In this document: piece by piece, positions 1 through 5,399 of the stretch
Numbering within the stretch: position 1 is the stretch's first letter
How the letters are laid out: every line of letters begins with the position of its first letter
From: Clostridiales bacterium
GTDB taxonomy: Bacteria; Bacillota; Clostridia; Oscillospirales; CAG-272
Assembly: GCA_003523225.1 (NCBI GenBank)
Contig: DPGK01000016.1
Coordinates: forward strand, 1-5,430
DNA length: 5,430 nucleotides
Direction of reading: 5' to 3'
Notes under the pieces: generated by a model
Told to the model about the DNA's origin: nothing
The model's database searches: none
The model's input: only the letters and a program-made list of their open reading frames with translations
Translations under genes and position numbers: made by a program

Positions 1-3
1 TTT

Positions 4-95
4 CGCCGCCTGCGGGCGGCGATGAGGGCTACGCGCCCTCAACTGCGCCGCCTTTTGAAAAAGGCGGGCGAAAACTTTCATCAATCTGACGAAAG
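4..95. repeat. Cluster of consecutive hairpins (palindromic intergenic element)
   Basis: Four inverted repeats follow one another with almost no spacing. CGCCGCC at 4-10 pairs with 15-21 across a TGCG loop. TGAGGGC at 23-29 pairs with GCCCTCA at 35-41. CCGCCTTTT at 48-56 pairs with AAAAGGCGG at 59-67, and the stem extends to 46-70 if G68 is bulged. CTTTC at 75-79 pairs with GAAAG at 91-95, with an inner TCA/TGA pair. A fifth option, AAAGC 92-96 with GCTTT 101-105, competes with the last one. The cluster lies just downstream of the minus-strand gene at 167-370. No U tract follows any stem, so a classical intrinsic terminator is not shown. The composition resembles an interspersed repeat of Clostridia genomes, but copy number cannot be tested here. 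Nothing convincing is coded between 1 and 166. Confidence 0.6.
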
Positions 96-166
96 CCCTT
101 GCTTTGGTCTACTGTCTGCCCTGCGGGGTTCATCACATACGTGCAGGCGGCAAACGCGGCGTACGC

Positions 167-370
167 TTACATTTTTCCGCCGATGGCGGTTGCGGCAACA
201 TTTTTCAGAACACCGCCGACGGTATCGAGCGTTCTTCCTGCGCGCTTTATCATGCGTTTTGCGCGCATCGGCTTTGAATTATACGCCGCAATTCCCATAC
301 CCATTACAGCTCCCATCATCACGGTCCCTGCGGCGATTCCCGCCGCTGTCTTCATTTGTTTATCAGTCAT
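167..370 (-). CDS. Small single-pass membrane protein, function unknown
   Basis: This 67-aa protein is of no family I can name. Residues about 8-29 form a glycine-, alanine- and methionine-rich hydrophobic stretch (AAGIAAGTVMMGAVMGMGIA) that would make one transmembrane helix or a membrane-associated amphipathic segment. The rest, about 30-67, is basic (KPMRAKRMIKRAGR) and predicted helical, so it probably stays in the cytoplasm. Similar tiny proteins with a glycine-rich helix and basic tail are common in Clostridia and mostly lack a known role. It lies 71 bases downstream of the sigma-like gene on the same strand and is probably transcribed with it. The best ribosome binding site, GAAAGG at 385-390, sits 14 bases before the ATG, which is too far in a linear message; it lies in the loop of an inverted repeat. 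No better start exists. Confidence 0.6.
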   Translation of the reverse strand: MTDKQMKTAAGIAAGTVMMGAVMGMGIAAYNSKPMRAKRMIKRAGRTLDTVGGVLKNVAATAIGGKM

Positions 371-374
371 TTTT

Positions 375-407
375 ATAATACCGACCTTTCAGTAAGTTCG
401 GTATTAT
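375..407 (-). promoter_or_regulatory. Perfect 10-bp inverted repeat with the ribosome binding site in its loop
   Basis: ATAATACCGA at 375-384 is the exact reverse complement of 398-407, with a 13-base gap. Read on the minus strand, the loop carries GAAAGG (390-385), the only Shine-Dalgarno candidate for the 67-aa gene, and the 3' arm fills the space between it and the ATG at 370. No T run follows on either strand, so a terminator is unlikely. It may be an RNA structure that sets translation of the downstream gene, or a DNA operator. The function is inferred; the repeat itself is certain. Confidence 0.5.
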
Positions 408-441
408 TCTGCTCCAAGGCGCGCAGTTCTATACACCCGTC

Positions 442-873
442 TCAGCCCTTTGACCGCTTATCCGTCTTATCAAGTACACGAGCCGCCGCAGCAAGCGCCC
501 GGCGACGAAGCCGGAACGCACTGGCACGCGATATTTCAAGCATCTCAGCGCACTCAGCAACCGGAATTCCGCGTATGTAATGGTAATAAAGCAGCATCCG
601 CCCGCTCTCACCGCAGGGCAGAGATGAAATAAAGCTCCGGACTGCGCAAAGCCTTGCACGTATCAAAGACAGATCAAGCTCATCGCTCCTTTTCTCCTGT
701 GCGTCGCGTTCAAAGCCGTCGTCAAAATATTCGCGCGCATACTTGTCGGCGCGCAGCATACGGCAGCCGTGACGGTAGCTTTCAAGATATTTCCGCGCCG
801 CGTCAAGACCGTCGCTGCTCCCGACGCGACAGCCACTCTTCTCCGTCGGGGAAATCACTTCTTCATCCTTCAT
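442..873 (-). CDS. Sigma-70 region 4-like phage-type regulator
   Basis: This 143-aa protein resembles the short phage and prophage regulators with a sigma-70 region 4-type helix-turn-helix (DUF1492/ArpU-like group). The family assignment is by recognition of style, not by search. Residues about 57-85 are charged and probably helical. Residues about 90-102 (GRMLLYYHYIRGI) match the usual lead-in to the helix-turn-helix, and PVAECAEMLEISRASAFRLR at about 104-123 is the helix-turn-helix itself, with SRASAFR as the recognition helix. There is no region 2, so it is not a complete sigma factor. It more likely binds DNA as an activator, as late-gene regulators of phages do. AAGGA at 883-887 lies nine bases before the ATG and supports this start. 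It faces the S24 repressor across 401 bases, and a consensus minus-strand promoter at 1156-1184 reads toward it. Confidence 0.75.
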   Translation of the reverse strand: MKDEEVISPTEKSGCRVGSSDGLDAARKYLESYRHGCRMLRADKYAREYFDDGFERDAQEKRSDELDLSLIRARLCAVRSFISSLPCGESGRMLLYYHYIRGIPVAECAEMLEISRASAFRLRRRALAAAARVLDKTDKRSKG

Positions 874-937
874 CTTCTTATTTCCTTTCGGTTGAATATA
901 TTTTAATCCGCAAAAACGGAATATTACGCATTTTTAT

Positions 938-1000
938 TTAATTGGTGACGAATTTTTTTGTATGAACGATGGATTTTTCTGTCGGTCTGCATCGACCCAT
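938..1000 (-). CDS. Possible 20-aa leader peptide
   Basis: An ATG at 998-1000 opens a 20-codon frame that ends with TAA at 938-940. AAGGA at 1005-1009 lies four bases before the ATG, close but usable. The peptide (begins MGRCRPTEKS, ends KKFVTN) is basic and hydrophilic, with no family resemblance. It would sit inside the long leader of a transcript from the minus-strand promoter at 1156-1184, 64 bases before the sigma-like gene. A strong ribosome binding site plus an open frame can arise by chance in AT-rich DNA, so this is only a candidate. Confidence 0.25.
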   Translation of the reverse strand: MGRCRPTEKSIVHTKKFVTN

Positions 1001-1038
1001 TATTTCCTTGTTATGATTTATTATCCTTTTTATTGCAG

Positions 1039-1048
1039 TTGTATACAA
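1039..1048. promoter_or_regulatory. Perfect palindrome TTGTATACAA, possible operator
   Basis: This is a perfect 10-bp palindrome lying 30 bases upstream of the plus-strand -35 box and downstream of the minus-strand promoter. Short symmetric sites of this kind are typical operators of XRE-family repressors, and one is encoded next door. It has only one copy in the region, so the link to the repressor is a guess. Confidence 0.3.
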
Positions 1049-1077
1049 TTATTTTTTACAAACCGACCGCAAGACGC

Positions 1078-1106
1078 TTGACAAAAACGCATTCACGACT
1101 TATAAT
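1078..1106 (+). promoter_or_regulatory. Consensus sigma-A promoter for the S24 repressor/ABC-F unit
   Basis: A perfect -35 TTGACA at 1078-1083 and a perfect -10 TATAAT at 1101-1106 are separated by exactly 17 bases. Transcription should start near 1113, giving a leader of about 160 bases before the repressor ATG at 1275. The spacer contains ACGCATTCACGA (1087-1098), shared in form with the opposing promoter. Such a strong promoter on a repressor gene suggests autorepression. Confidence 0.85.
1087..1098 (+). promoter_or_regulatory. Candidate operator ACGCATTYRYGA, copy in the plus promoter
   Basis: ACGCATTCACGA lies in the spacer between the -35 and -10 of the plus promoter. The minus promoter has ACGCATTTGTGA in the same orientation relative to its own -10, two bases closer to it. 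A protein bound here would block RNA polymerase. The adjacent S24 repressor is the obvious candidate, by inference only. Confidence 0.35.
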
Positions 1107-1155
1107 AAGAATATGCGGCGCAAGATATTTATCTTTCGCTTCTTTGTTTGAGTGC

Positions 1156-1184
1156 ATTATATCACAAATGCGTAACTATGTCAA
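1156..1184 (-). promoter_or_regulatory. Consensus extended -10 promoter reading toward the sigma-like gene
   Basis: On the minus strand, a perfect TTGACA (1184-1179) is followed after exactly 17 bases by a perfect TATAAT (1161-1156). A TG dinucleotide one base before the -10 makes it an extended -10 promoter. The start should be near 1149, leaving a leader of about 275 bases before the ATG at 873. It faces the plus promoter, and the two predicted starts are only about 36 bases apart, with their transcripts overlapping. Confidence 0.85.
1162..1175 (-). promoter_or_regulatory. Candidate operator, copy in the minus promoter
   Basis: Read on the minus strand, TTACGCATTTGTGA fills most of the spacer of the minus promoter up to its -10. 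It is an imperfect dyad of the form TnACnnATnnGTnA. Its first ten bases (TTACGCATTT) recur on the plus strand at 924-933, and ACGCATTYRYGA recurs in the plus promoter. This is a plausible binding site for the neighbouring repressor; untested. Confidence 0.35.
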
Positions 1185-1274
1185 TAGCTATTTCGAGAAA
1201 TCAGAATAATTTTCCCATAAAATTACAAGTTACCCGCACAGATGACGGGTCAGGGTCAGAAAAGGACTACCAAT

Positions 1275-1892
1275 ATGGATTATCAAGCCTTTGAGCGGCT
1301 GCTTGCCGCCAACAAAACCACCGTATACCGTGTTGCAAAGGAAACAGGTATATCAAACTCGTCGTTCTCCGACTGGAAGCGTGGCAGAAGCTCGCCGAAA
1401 GCCGACAAGCTTCAGAAGCTCGCAGACTATTTCGGCGTCCCGGTGGAGACCCTTATGGGCGTAGAACAGCCGCGCACCACCTCCCGCACGGCGGCGCTTG
1501 CCGAGAGCATGGTTCCCGTAATAGGAGAGATACGCGCCGGAAGCCCTATCATAACCGAACAAACGCTGATGGGCCATGAGGTCGCAGATATCCCCAACGC
1601 CGACGATTATTTTTACCTGCGTGTGTGCGGGGACAGCATGAAGAATATCGGAATGATCGACGGCTCGCTGGTGCTTTTCCGTAAGCAGCAGTATGCCGAG
1701 GAGGGGCAGATCGTCGCCTGCCTTGTAGGAGGCGAATCCGCCACCGTCAAGCGCTTTCACCGGCGCGGCAAAAATATATTTCTCATGCCGGAAAACCCCG
1801 ACTATTCTCCGATCCAGCTTTCAACCGTTGATTTTGAGACCGGAGAAGCGCGCATTCTCGGCGTTGCGTGCGAGATCAAAATAAAGCTTTAA
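1275..1892 (+). CDS. XRE-S24 LexA/CI-like self-cleaving repressor
   Basis: This 205-aa protein combines a DNA-binding and a self-cleaving domain in the order of LexA-type and phage CI-type repressors. Residues about 5-62 are an XRE helix-turn-helix (TTVYRVAKETGISNSSFSDW, then a KLADYFGV-type closing helix). Residues about 80-205 are a peptidase S24 domain. The predicted cleavage bond is Ala88-Gly89 within GEIRAGSP. The catalytic serine is Ser121 in GDSM and the catalytic lysine is Lys159 in VKRF. All required residues are present, so it should be cleaved when RecA filaments form, or respond to a related signal. The XRE type domain argues against true LexA, which has a winged helix. The ATG at 1275 is chosen because AAGGA (1262-1266) lies eight bases before it; the in-frame ATG at 1242 has no site. 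The ABC-F gene follows after 23 bases. Confidence 0.9.
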   Translation: MDYQAFERLLAANKTTVYRVAKETGISNSSFSDWKRGRSSPKADKLQKLADYFGVPVETLMGVEQPRTTSRTAALAESMVPVIGEIRAGSPIITEQTLMGHEVADIPNADDYFYLRVCGDSMKNIGMIDGSLVLFRKQQYAEEGQIVACLVGGESATVKRFHRRGKNIFLMPENPDYSPIQLSTVDFETGEARILGVACEIKIKL

Positions 1893-1915
1893 TTATTTTT
1901 ATTGTAAGGAAGATC

Positions 1916-3886
1916 ATGACTATACTCAGCGTAAACGGACTTTCCCTGTCCTTCGGACCCAAGGATATACTTAAGGAAGTATCCTTCGCCCTCAATGAAA
2001 ACGACCGCCTCGGTATCGTCGGAGCCAACGGCTGCGGAAAATCCACCCTTCTCTCCCTGCTGCTCGGCAGGACCGAGCCGACCGCAGGCAGCGTTTTTAT
2101 AAACCAGAACACCACGGTAGGACTGCTGACGCAGGACAGCGCGTTTGAGATATCCCCCGAAAGCGGCGGAACCGTGCGGGAACAGATGTACACCGCCTAT
2201 CCCGAGCTGCTTGACGCGGAAGCGCGCATGAACGAACTGACGACTTGGCTTGAGGGGCATTCCTCCGAGTCGGAAAGCGCCGCATATGCCTCGGCAATGA
2301 AGGAATACTCCTCCCTGCACGACCGGTTCGTCTCGGCGGGCGGACTGACCTTCCGCTCGCGCTGTGATTCCATTCTGGGTCACATGGGATTTTCGGACAG
2401 TGACGCCGCGTTGCCCATAGAAGCACTGAGCGGCGGTCAGCGCACACGTCTTGCGCTCTGCCGCAGGCTTTGCCGCGAGCCTGATATCCTCATGCTCGAC
2501 GAGCCGACCAACCACCTTGACGCCGAAACGCTGGGGTGGCTTGAAAACTATCTTGCATCATACAAAAAATGCCTTATCGTCGTCTCGCACGACCGTTATT
2601 TTCTCGACCGGGTGACGGACAAAACGCTGATGATAGAGCACAAGACCGCAAAGCTCTACCGCGGAGGCTACACGGCATCGGCTGAGCAGCGCCGTCTTGA
2701 CCGTGAAATATACGAAAAGCACTACCGCGACCAGCAAAAGGAGATCGCCCGGCAGGAGGCGTATATCGCCCAGCAGCGCCGGTGGAACCGCGAGCGGAAT
2801 ATCATTGCCGCCGAAAGCCGTCAGAAGCTGCTTGATAAAATGGAAAAGCTTGAAGCCCCCAAGGCGGACGAAAGAACAGTCCGGATGCGTTTTTCGCAGG
2901 GGATCCCCAGCGGAAACGATGTGCTTGAAGCGCGCGGACTCGGCTTTGCCTATCCGGGCGGCGCGCCGTTGTTCGAGGGGCTGAATTTCAATATAAAGCG
3001 CGGCGAGAGGATATTCATTGTCGGACCTAACGGCTGCGGAAAGTCCACCCTTATCAAGCTGATGATCGGCAGGCTCAAGCCCACGCGGGGAGTTATCGAT
3101 CTCGGTCACAACCTGCAGGTAGGATATTACGATCAGGAAAATCAGAACCTTTGCGAAAACAACACAGTGCTTGAGGAGCTGTGGTCGCTTTATCCCGACA
3201 TGAAGGAGCATGAGGCGCGCGGCGCGCTGGGCGCATTCCTCTTCCGCGGCGACGATGTGTTCAAAAAGGTCGGGGTGCTCTCCGGCGGGGAGCGCGCCCG
3301 GCTGACGCTGGTCAAGCTGATGCTGTCCAAAATGAACACACTTATACTCGACGAGCCGACAAACCATCTTGACATCGGCTCGCGCGAAGCACTGGAGGCG
3401 GCGCTTGAGGAATATGACGGAACGCTTATCTGCGTTTCTCACGACCGACGCTTTATAAGCGGAACCGCCACGCGCCTTCTCGGCTTTGACCGCTCGGGCA
3501 AGCTCTTCAGTATGCCTGTCTCAAAGCGGGGCAGCGCGTGGGATGAATGGCTTGCCGAAAGCGCGCGGCGCGAAAGCGGTATCTGTGCCGGCGTAGCATC
3601 AAGCGCCGCCGATATCGAGCGCGCGGCACAGGCGGCGGCAGCCGCCCCGATGAGCCAGCGGGATATATATCTTAAAAACAAAAAGGAAGCCGCCGAGGCA
3701 AGACGCGCGGCGGCAAGGCTTGAACGGCTGAAAAAGGAGCAGAGCGAGCTTGAAGCGGAGCTTGACGCTCTGAACGCCGAGCTGTACGGCGACGCAGCCT
3801 CCGATTATGTCCGCGCCGGGGAGATATCGGCAAGGATCACAGAGGTCGAGGAGCGGCTGATGGAAATATACGCCGAGACAGAGTGA
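1916..3886 (+). CDS. ABC-F family ATPase (ribosome-associated)
   Basis: This 656-aa soluble protein carries two ABC ATPase domains and no membrane segments, as ABC-F proteins do. The first domain has Walker A GANGCGKST at 36-44, signature LSGGQ at 171-175, and LDEPTNHLD at 194-202 with Glu196 catalytic. The second has GPNGCGKST at 370-378, LSGGE at 455-459, and LDEPTNHLD with Glu480. A charged linker at about 240-320 (LDREIYEKHYRDQQKEIARQ) is the P-site tRNA-interacting arm of the family. Residues about 588-650 form an acidic/basic coiled coil, as in YdiF- and Uup-type members. ABC-F proteins enter the ribosomal E site and relieve stalling; some give antibiotic resistance, but this cannot be decided from sequence alone. 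ATG 1916 follows AAGGA (1906-1910) by five bases; the upstream frame from 1868 overlaps the repressor and is unlikely. Confidence 0.93.
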   Translation: MTILSVNGLSLSFGPKDILKEVSFALNENDRLGIVGANGCGKSTLLSLLLGRTEPTAGSVFINQNTTVGLLTQDSAFEISPESGGTVREQMYTAYPELLDAEARMNELTTWLEGHSSESESAAYASAMKEYSSLHDRFVSAGGLTFRSRCDSILGHMGFSDSDAALPIEALSGGQRTRLALCRRLCREPDILMLDEPTNHLDAETLGWLENYLASYKKCLIVVSHDRYFLDRVTDKTLMIEHKTAKLYRGGYTASAEQRRLDREIYEKHYRDQQKEIARQEAYIAQQRRWNRERNIIAAESRQKLLDKMEKLEAPKADERTVRMRFSQGIPSGNDVLEARGLGFAYPGGAPLFEGLNFNIKRGERIFIVGPNGCGKSTLIKLMIGRLKPTRGVIDLGHNLQVGYYDQENQNLCENNTVLEELWSLYPDMKEHEARGALGAFLFRGDDVFKKVGVLSGGERARLTLVKLMLSKMNTLILDEPTNHLDIGSREALEAALEEYDGTLICVSHDRRFISGTATRLLGFDRSGKLFSMPVSKRGSAWDEWLAESARRESGICAGVASSAADIERAAQAAAAAPMSQRDIYLKNKKEAAEARRAAARLERLKKEQSELEAELDALNAELYGDAASDYVRAGEISARITEVEERLMEIYAETE

Positions 3887-3944
3887 ACAGCCGTATCCGC
3901 ATATATTCCGGCAAAACCGAAAAAACAACCTTTTTAACCGCCGT

Positions 3945-3980
3945 GGGCTGCTGCATTATCATGCGACAGCCCGATTTTTT
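3945..3980 (+). terminator. Intrinsic terminator after the ABC-F gene
   Basis: GGGCTG at 3945-3950 pairs with CAGCCC at 3967-3972. Inside, TGCAT pairs with ATGCG (one wobble) around a TATC loop, with a single C/A mismatch. Six T residues follow at 3975-3980 after GA. It lies 58 bases after the ABC-F stop and should end the repressor/ABC-F transcript, separating it from the sigma gene. Confidence 0.85.
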
Positions 3981-4059
3981 ATAAAACCGTGTTAGAGATC
4001 TCTTTTTTTGTTGTCTTTATAGGTGAAAGGCGCCAAAACACAGAGAGGAGGAGATCCGT

Positions 4060-4066
4060 AAGGAGA
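4060..4066 (+). promoter_or_regulatory. Ribosome binding site that decides the sigma gene start
   Basis: AAGGAGA lies seven bases before ATG 4074 but only one base before GTG 4068, so the ATG is the better start. A second purine-rich block (GAGGAGGAG) at 4045-4053 lies further upstream. Confidence 0.7.
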
Positions 4067-4073
4067 AGTGAGT

Positions 4074-4634
4074 ATGGAGGACGAAAAGATAATCACGCTT
4101 TACAACCGCAGGGATGAGGACGCCATAAGGGAAACAAGCGAAAAATACGGCGGATATTGCTTCAGCATTGCAAACAATATCCTTGCCGATCCGCAGGACG
4201 CTGAGGAATGCGTAAACGACACCTGGCTTAAGGTCTGGCAAAGCATCCCGCCGCAGTGTCCGAAAAACCTCAAAGCCTTTCTTGCAAAGATAGCGCGCAG
4301 TCTTGCCCTGAACCGATACCGGGAGAAAAACCGTCAGAAAAGAGGCGGCGGCGAGGTGGTGCTTGCATTTGAGGAAATGGATGAATTTCTTGCCGGAACA
4401 TCGGATATCGACACCGAAGCCGACAAGCGGGAGCTTGAGGAGCTGCTGAACGGATTTTTATATTCACTTTCCGAAAGAGACCGCAGCATCTTTATTCTAC
4501 GCTACTTTTACATGGAAGGCACATCTGACATTGCACGGGAGCATTCCATAAGGGAAAGCAATGTGCTGATGATACTTTCCCGCACACGAAAAAAACTCAG
4601 AGAAAGACTTGAGAAAGAGGGGTACACAATATGA
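4074..4634 (+). CDS. ECF-type sigma-70 family RNA polymerase sigma factor
   Basis: This 186-aa protein has the two-domain build of extracytoplasmic-function sigma factors. Region 2 spans about 10-85, with the core-binding and -10-reading part in DAEECVNDTWLKVW (42-55) and FLAKIARSLALNRYREK (69-85). A loose acidic linker covers about 93-118. Region 4 spans about 121-182, with LSERDRSIFILRYF (132-145) leading into a helix-turn-helix (TSDIAREHSIRESNVLMILS, 150-169) that reads the -35. The length is typical. The stop overlaps the next start by four bases (ATGA, 4631-4634), so the two genes are translationally coupled. ECF factors are normally held by an anti-sigma factor encoded beside them, which fits the next gene. 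No promoter of recognisable ECF type was found upstream. The exact ECF group cannot be assigned. Confidence 0.9.
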   Translation: MEDEKIITLYNRRDEDAIRETSEKYGGYCFSIANNILADPQDAEECVNDTWLKVWQSIPPQCPKNLKAFLAKIARSLALNRYREKNRQKRGGGEVVLAFEEMDEFLAGTSDIDTEADKRELEELLNGFLYSLSERDRSIFILRYFYMEGTSDIAREHSIRESNVLMILSRTRKKLRERLEKEGYTI

Positions 4635-5314
4635 CAAGCGAACAGTTTGCCGAAATAATGAACAGGATAGACGATGATATGATAGTAAGGGCAAAGGAAA
4701 AAGTCACGGCAAAGCCGCGGGGTCTGTGGGTAAAGCTCGCCTCGGCTGCCGCGTGTCTTGCGCTCGTAACACTGCTTGCCGCAGGAGTGATGCAGAGCGG
4801 ACTCATTGGCGGATACCATGTTGCCGAGCTTGGCAACGGTGATACGATCAAATTTGCAAGATCGCGTTCGGCGGAAATATTCAACCTGGATATTGCCATA
4901 CGGACCGAGTTCCGGAGTCTGACACAGGCAGAGCTTGACCGTCTGTTCTGCGGACTGCCCGTAAACGCAGACGCGATATTCAACGCCGACGACAACACAA
5001 TTGTCGCCCTTGACGGAAGAATCGGCAGCGTAAAGCTCGTTGTGACCGCACCCGGGGCAGCATACATTGACACCGTGCTTGAGGGTGAGGAAGTCATTTC
5101 CGACATAGACGGCGTCCCGGTTGCCGCCGGATATGCAAAGATCGGAAAAAACATTGTCTACTATGCGGATTTTGAGCTGGGCGGAAGCGCGGTACACGTC
5201 GAAGCCGGAGCAGAAAGGGATACCGCCGAGGCAGTCAGAACCGAGGTGGCTTTGGCGATAAAGAGCCTCATTTCGCTCGGAACGATCGACCTTGCCTCGA
5301 TCACGGCAGAGTAA
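4631..5314 (+). CDS. Single-pass membrane protein, probable anti-sigma factor/sensor
   Basis: This 227-aa protein has a short cytoplasmic start (1-33) with IDDDMIVRAKEK at about 13-24, a motif style common in Clostridia proteins encoded behind ECF sigma genes. One transmembrane helix follows at about 34-54 (KLASAAACLALVTLLAAGVM), then an extracytoplasmic domain of about 170 residues. That domain has alternating beta-like and acidic stretches, a single cysteine (Cys107), and no catalytic or lipid-attachment motif I recognise. The position and topology suggest that it anchors or inhibits the sigma factor and senses a signal outside the membrane. It lacks a zinc-binding HxxxCxxC motif, so it is not a ZAS-type anti-sigma factor. 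An AGAGGGG site eight bases before the ATG lies inside the sigma gene. The role is inferred mainly from context. Confidence 0.75.
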   Translation: MTSEQFAEIMNRIDDDMIVRAKEKVTAKPRGLWVKLASAAACLALVTLLAAGVMQSGLIGGYHVAELGNGDTIKFARSRSAEIFNLDIAIRTEFRSLTQAELDRLFCGLPVNADAIFNADDNTIVALDGRIGSVKLVVTAPGAAYIDTVLEGEEVISDIDGVPVAAGYAKIGKNIVYYADFELGGSAVHVEAGAERDTAEAVRTEVALAIKSLISLGTIDLASITAE

Positions 5315-5320
5315 ACGCCA

Positions 5321-5377
5321 AATACAGTACCGATCATTGCCCACGACCTTGTGTATGCAATGCTTCGGGACTGTATT
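5321..5377. repeat. Long imperfect hairpin after the anti-sigma-like gene
   Basis: Three nested paired segments line up: AATACAGT (5321-5328) with ACTGTATT (5370-5377), CCG (5330-5332) with CGG (5366-5368), and CATTGC (5335-5340) with GCAATG (5357-5362). The intervening bulges are small and nearly symmetric, and a short CAC/GTG pair is possible inside the loop. It begins seven bases after the stop codon. No T run follows, so it is not a standard terminator. It could be a 3' stabilising structure, part of a small RNA, or a relic palindrome. Confidence 0.5.
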
Positions 5378-5399
5378 CCGAACGTTGAAACACCCGCGG

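Larger units (their letters stand above)
874..1274. other. AT-rich intergenic control region
   Basis: These 401 bases separate the sigma-like gene from the S24 repressor gene. They are much richer in A+T than the flanking genes. They hold two consensus promoters facing each other (1078-1106 on plus, 1156-1184 on minus), repeated copies of ACGCATT (926-932 plus, 1087-1093 plus, 1167-1173 minus), a perfect palindrome at 1039-1048, a short inverted repeat ATTTC-GA-GAAAT at 1190-1201 just upstream of the minus -35, a direct repeat of GGGTCA at 1247-1258, and a weak hairpin ACCCG/CGGGT at 1232-1250. I see no convincing plus-strand gene; a 20-codon minus-strand reading frame is listed separately. 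No GAAC-N4-GTTC LexA box was found. Confidence 0.8.

Noticed and set aside
35..166. In-frame continuation of the 67-aa gene beyond its TAA (about 44 codons, minus strand)
   Set aside because: The translation is open and looks protein-like, but it runs into the hairpin cluster; an open frame of this length is not rare in GC-rich repeat DNA. Kept only as a note that the repeat can be translated.
958..1209. 83-codon plus-strand frame in the intergenic control region
   Set aside because: No ribosome binding site, runs across both promoters, low-complexity AT-driven composition without protein character.
1242..1274. Upstream in-frame ATG giving the S24 repressor 11 extra residues
   Set aside because: No ribosome binding site before it, whereas ATG 1275 has AAGGA at eight bases; the extra residues lie before the helix-turn-helix and match nothing.
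874..1274. SOS box (GAAC-N4-GTTC) for the LexA-like repressor
   Set aside because: No match in the control region, so the protein is better described as a CI-like repressor with its own operator than as the host LexA.
2558..3442. 294-codon minus-strand frame within the ABC-F gene
   Set aside because: Lies entirely opposite the conserved ATPase domains; no independent evidence of coding.
3994..4003. Palindrome AGAGATCTCT followed by a T run
   Set aside because: Without a loop the stem would be only three or four pairs after folding, too weak for a terminator; the real terminator lies just upstream.
3983..4020. Possible ECF-type autoregulated promoter upstream of the sigma gene
   Set aside because: An AAC-like -35 (AAAACC) and a GTC-like -10 are present but separated by about 24 bases, outside the usual 16-17.
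4068..4073. GTG start for the sigma factor
   Set aside because: Only one base separates it from the AAGGAGA site; the ATG at 4074 has ideal spacing.
4508..5344. 278-codon minus-strand frame opposite the sigma and anti-sigma-like genes
   Set aside because: Shadow frame: cysteine- and arginine-rich, no start site, while both plus-strand genes have clear domains and ribosome binding sites.
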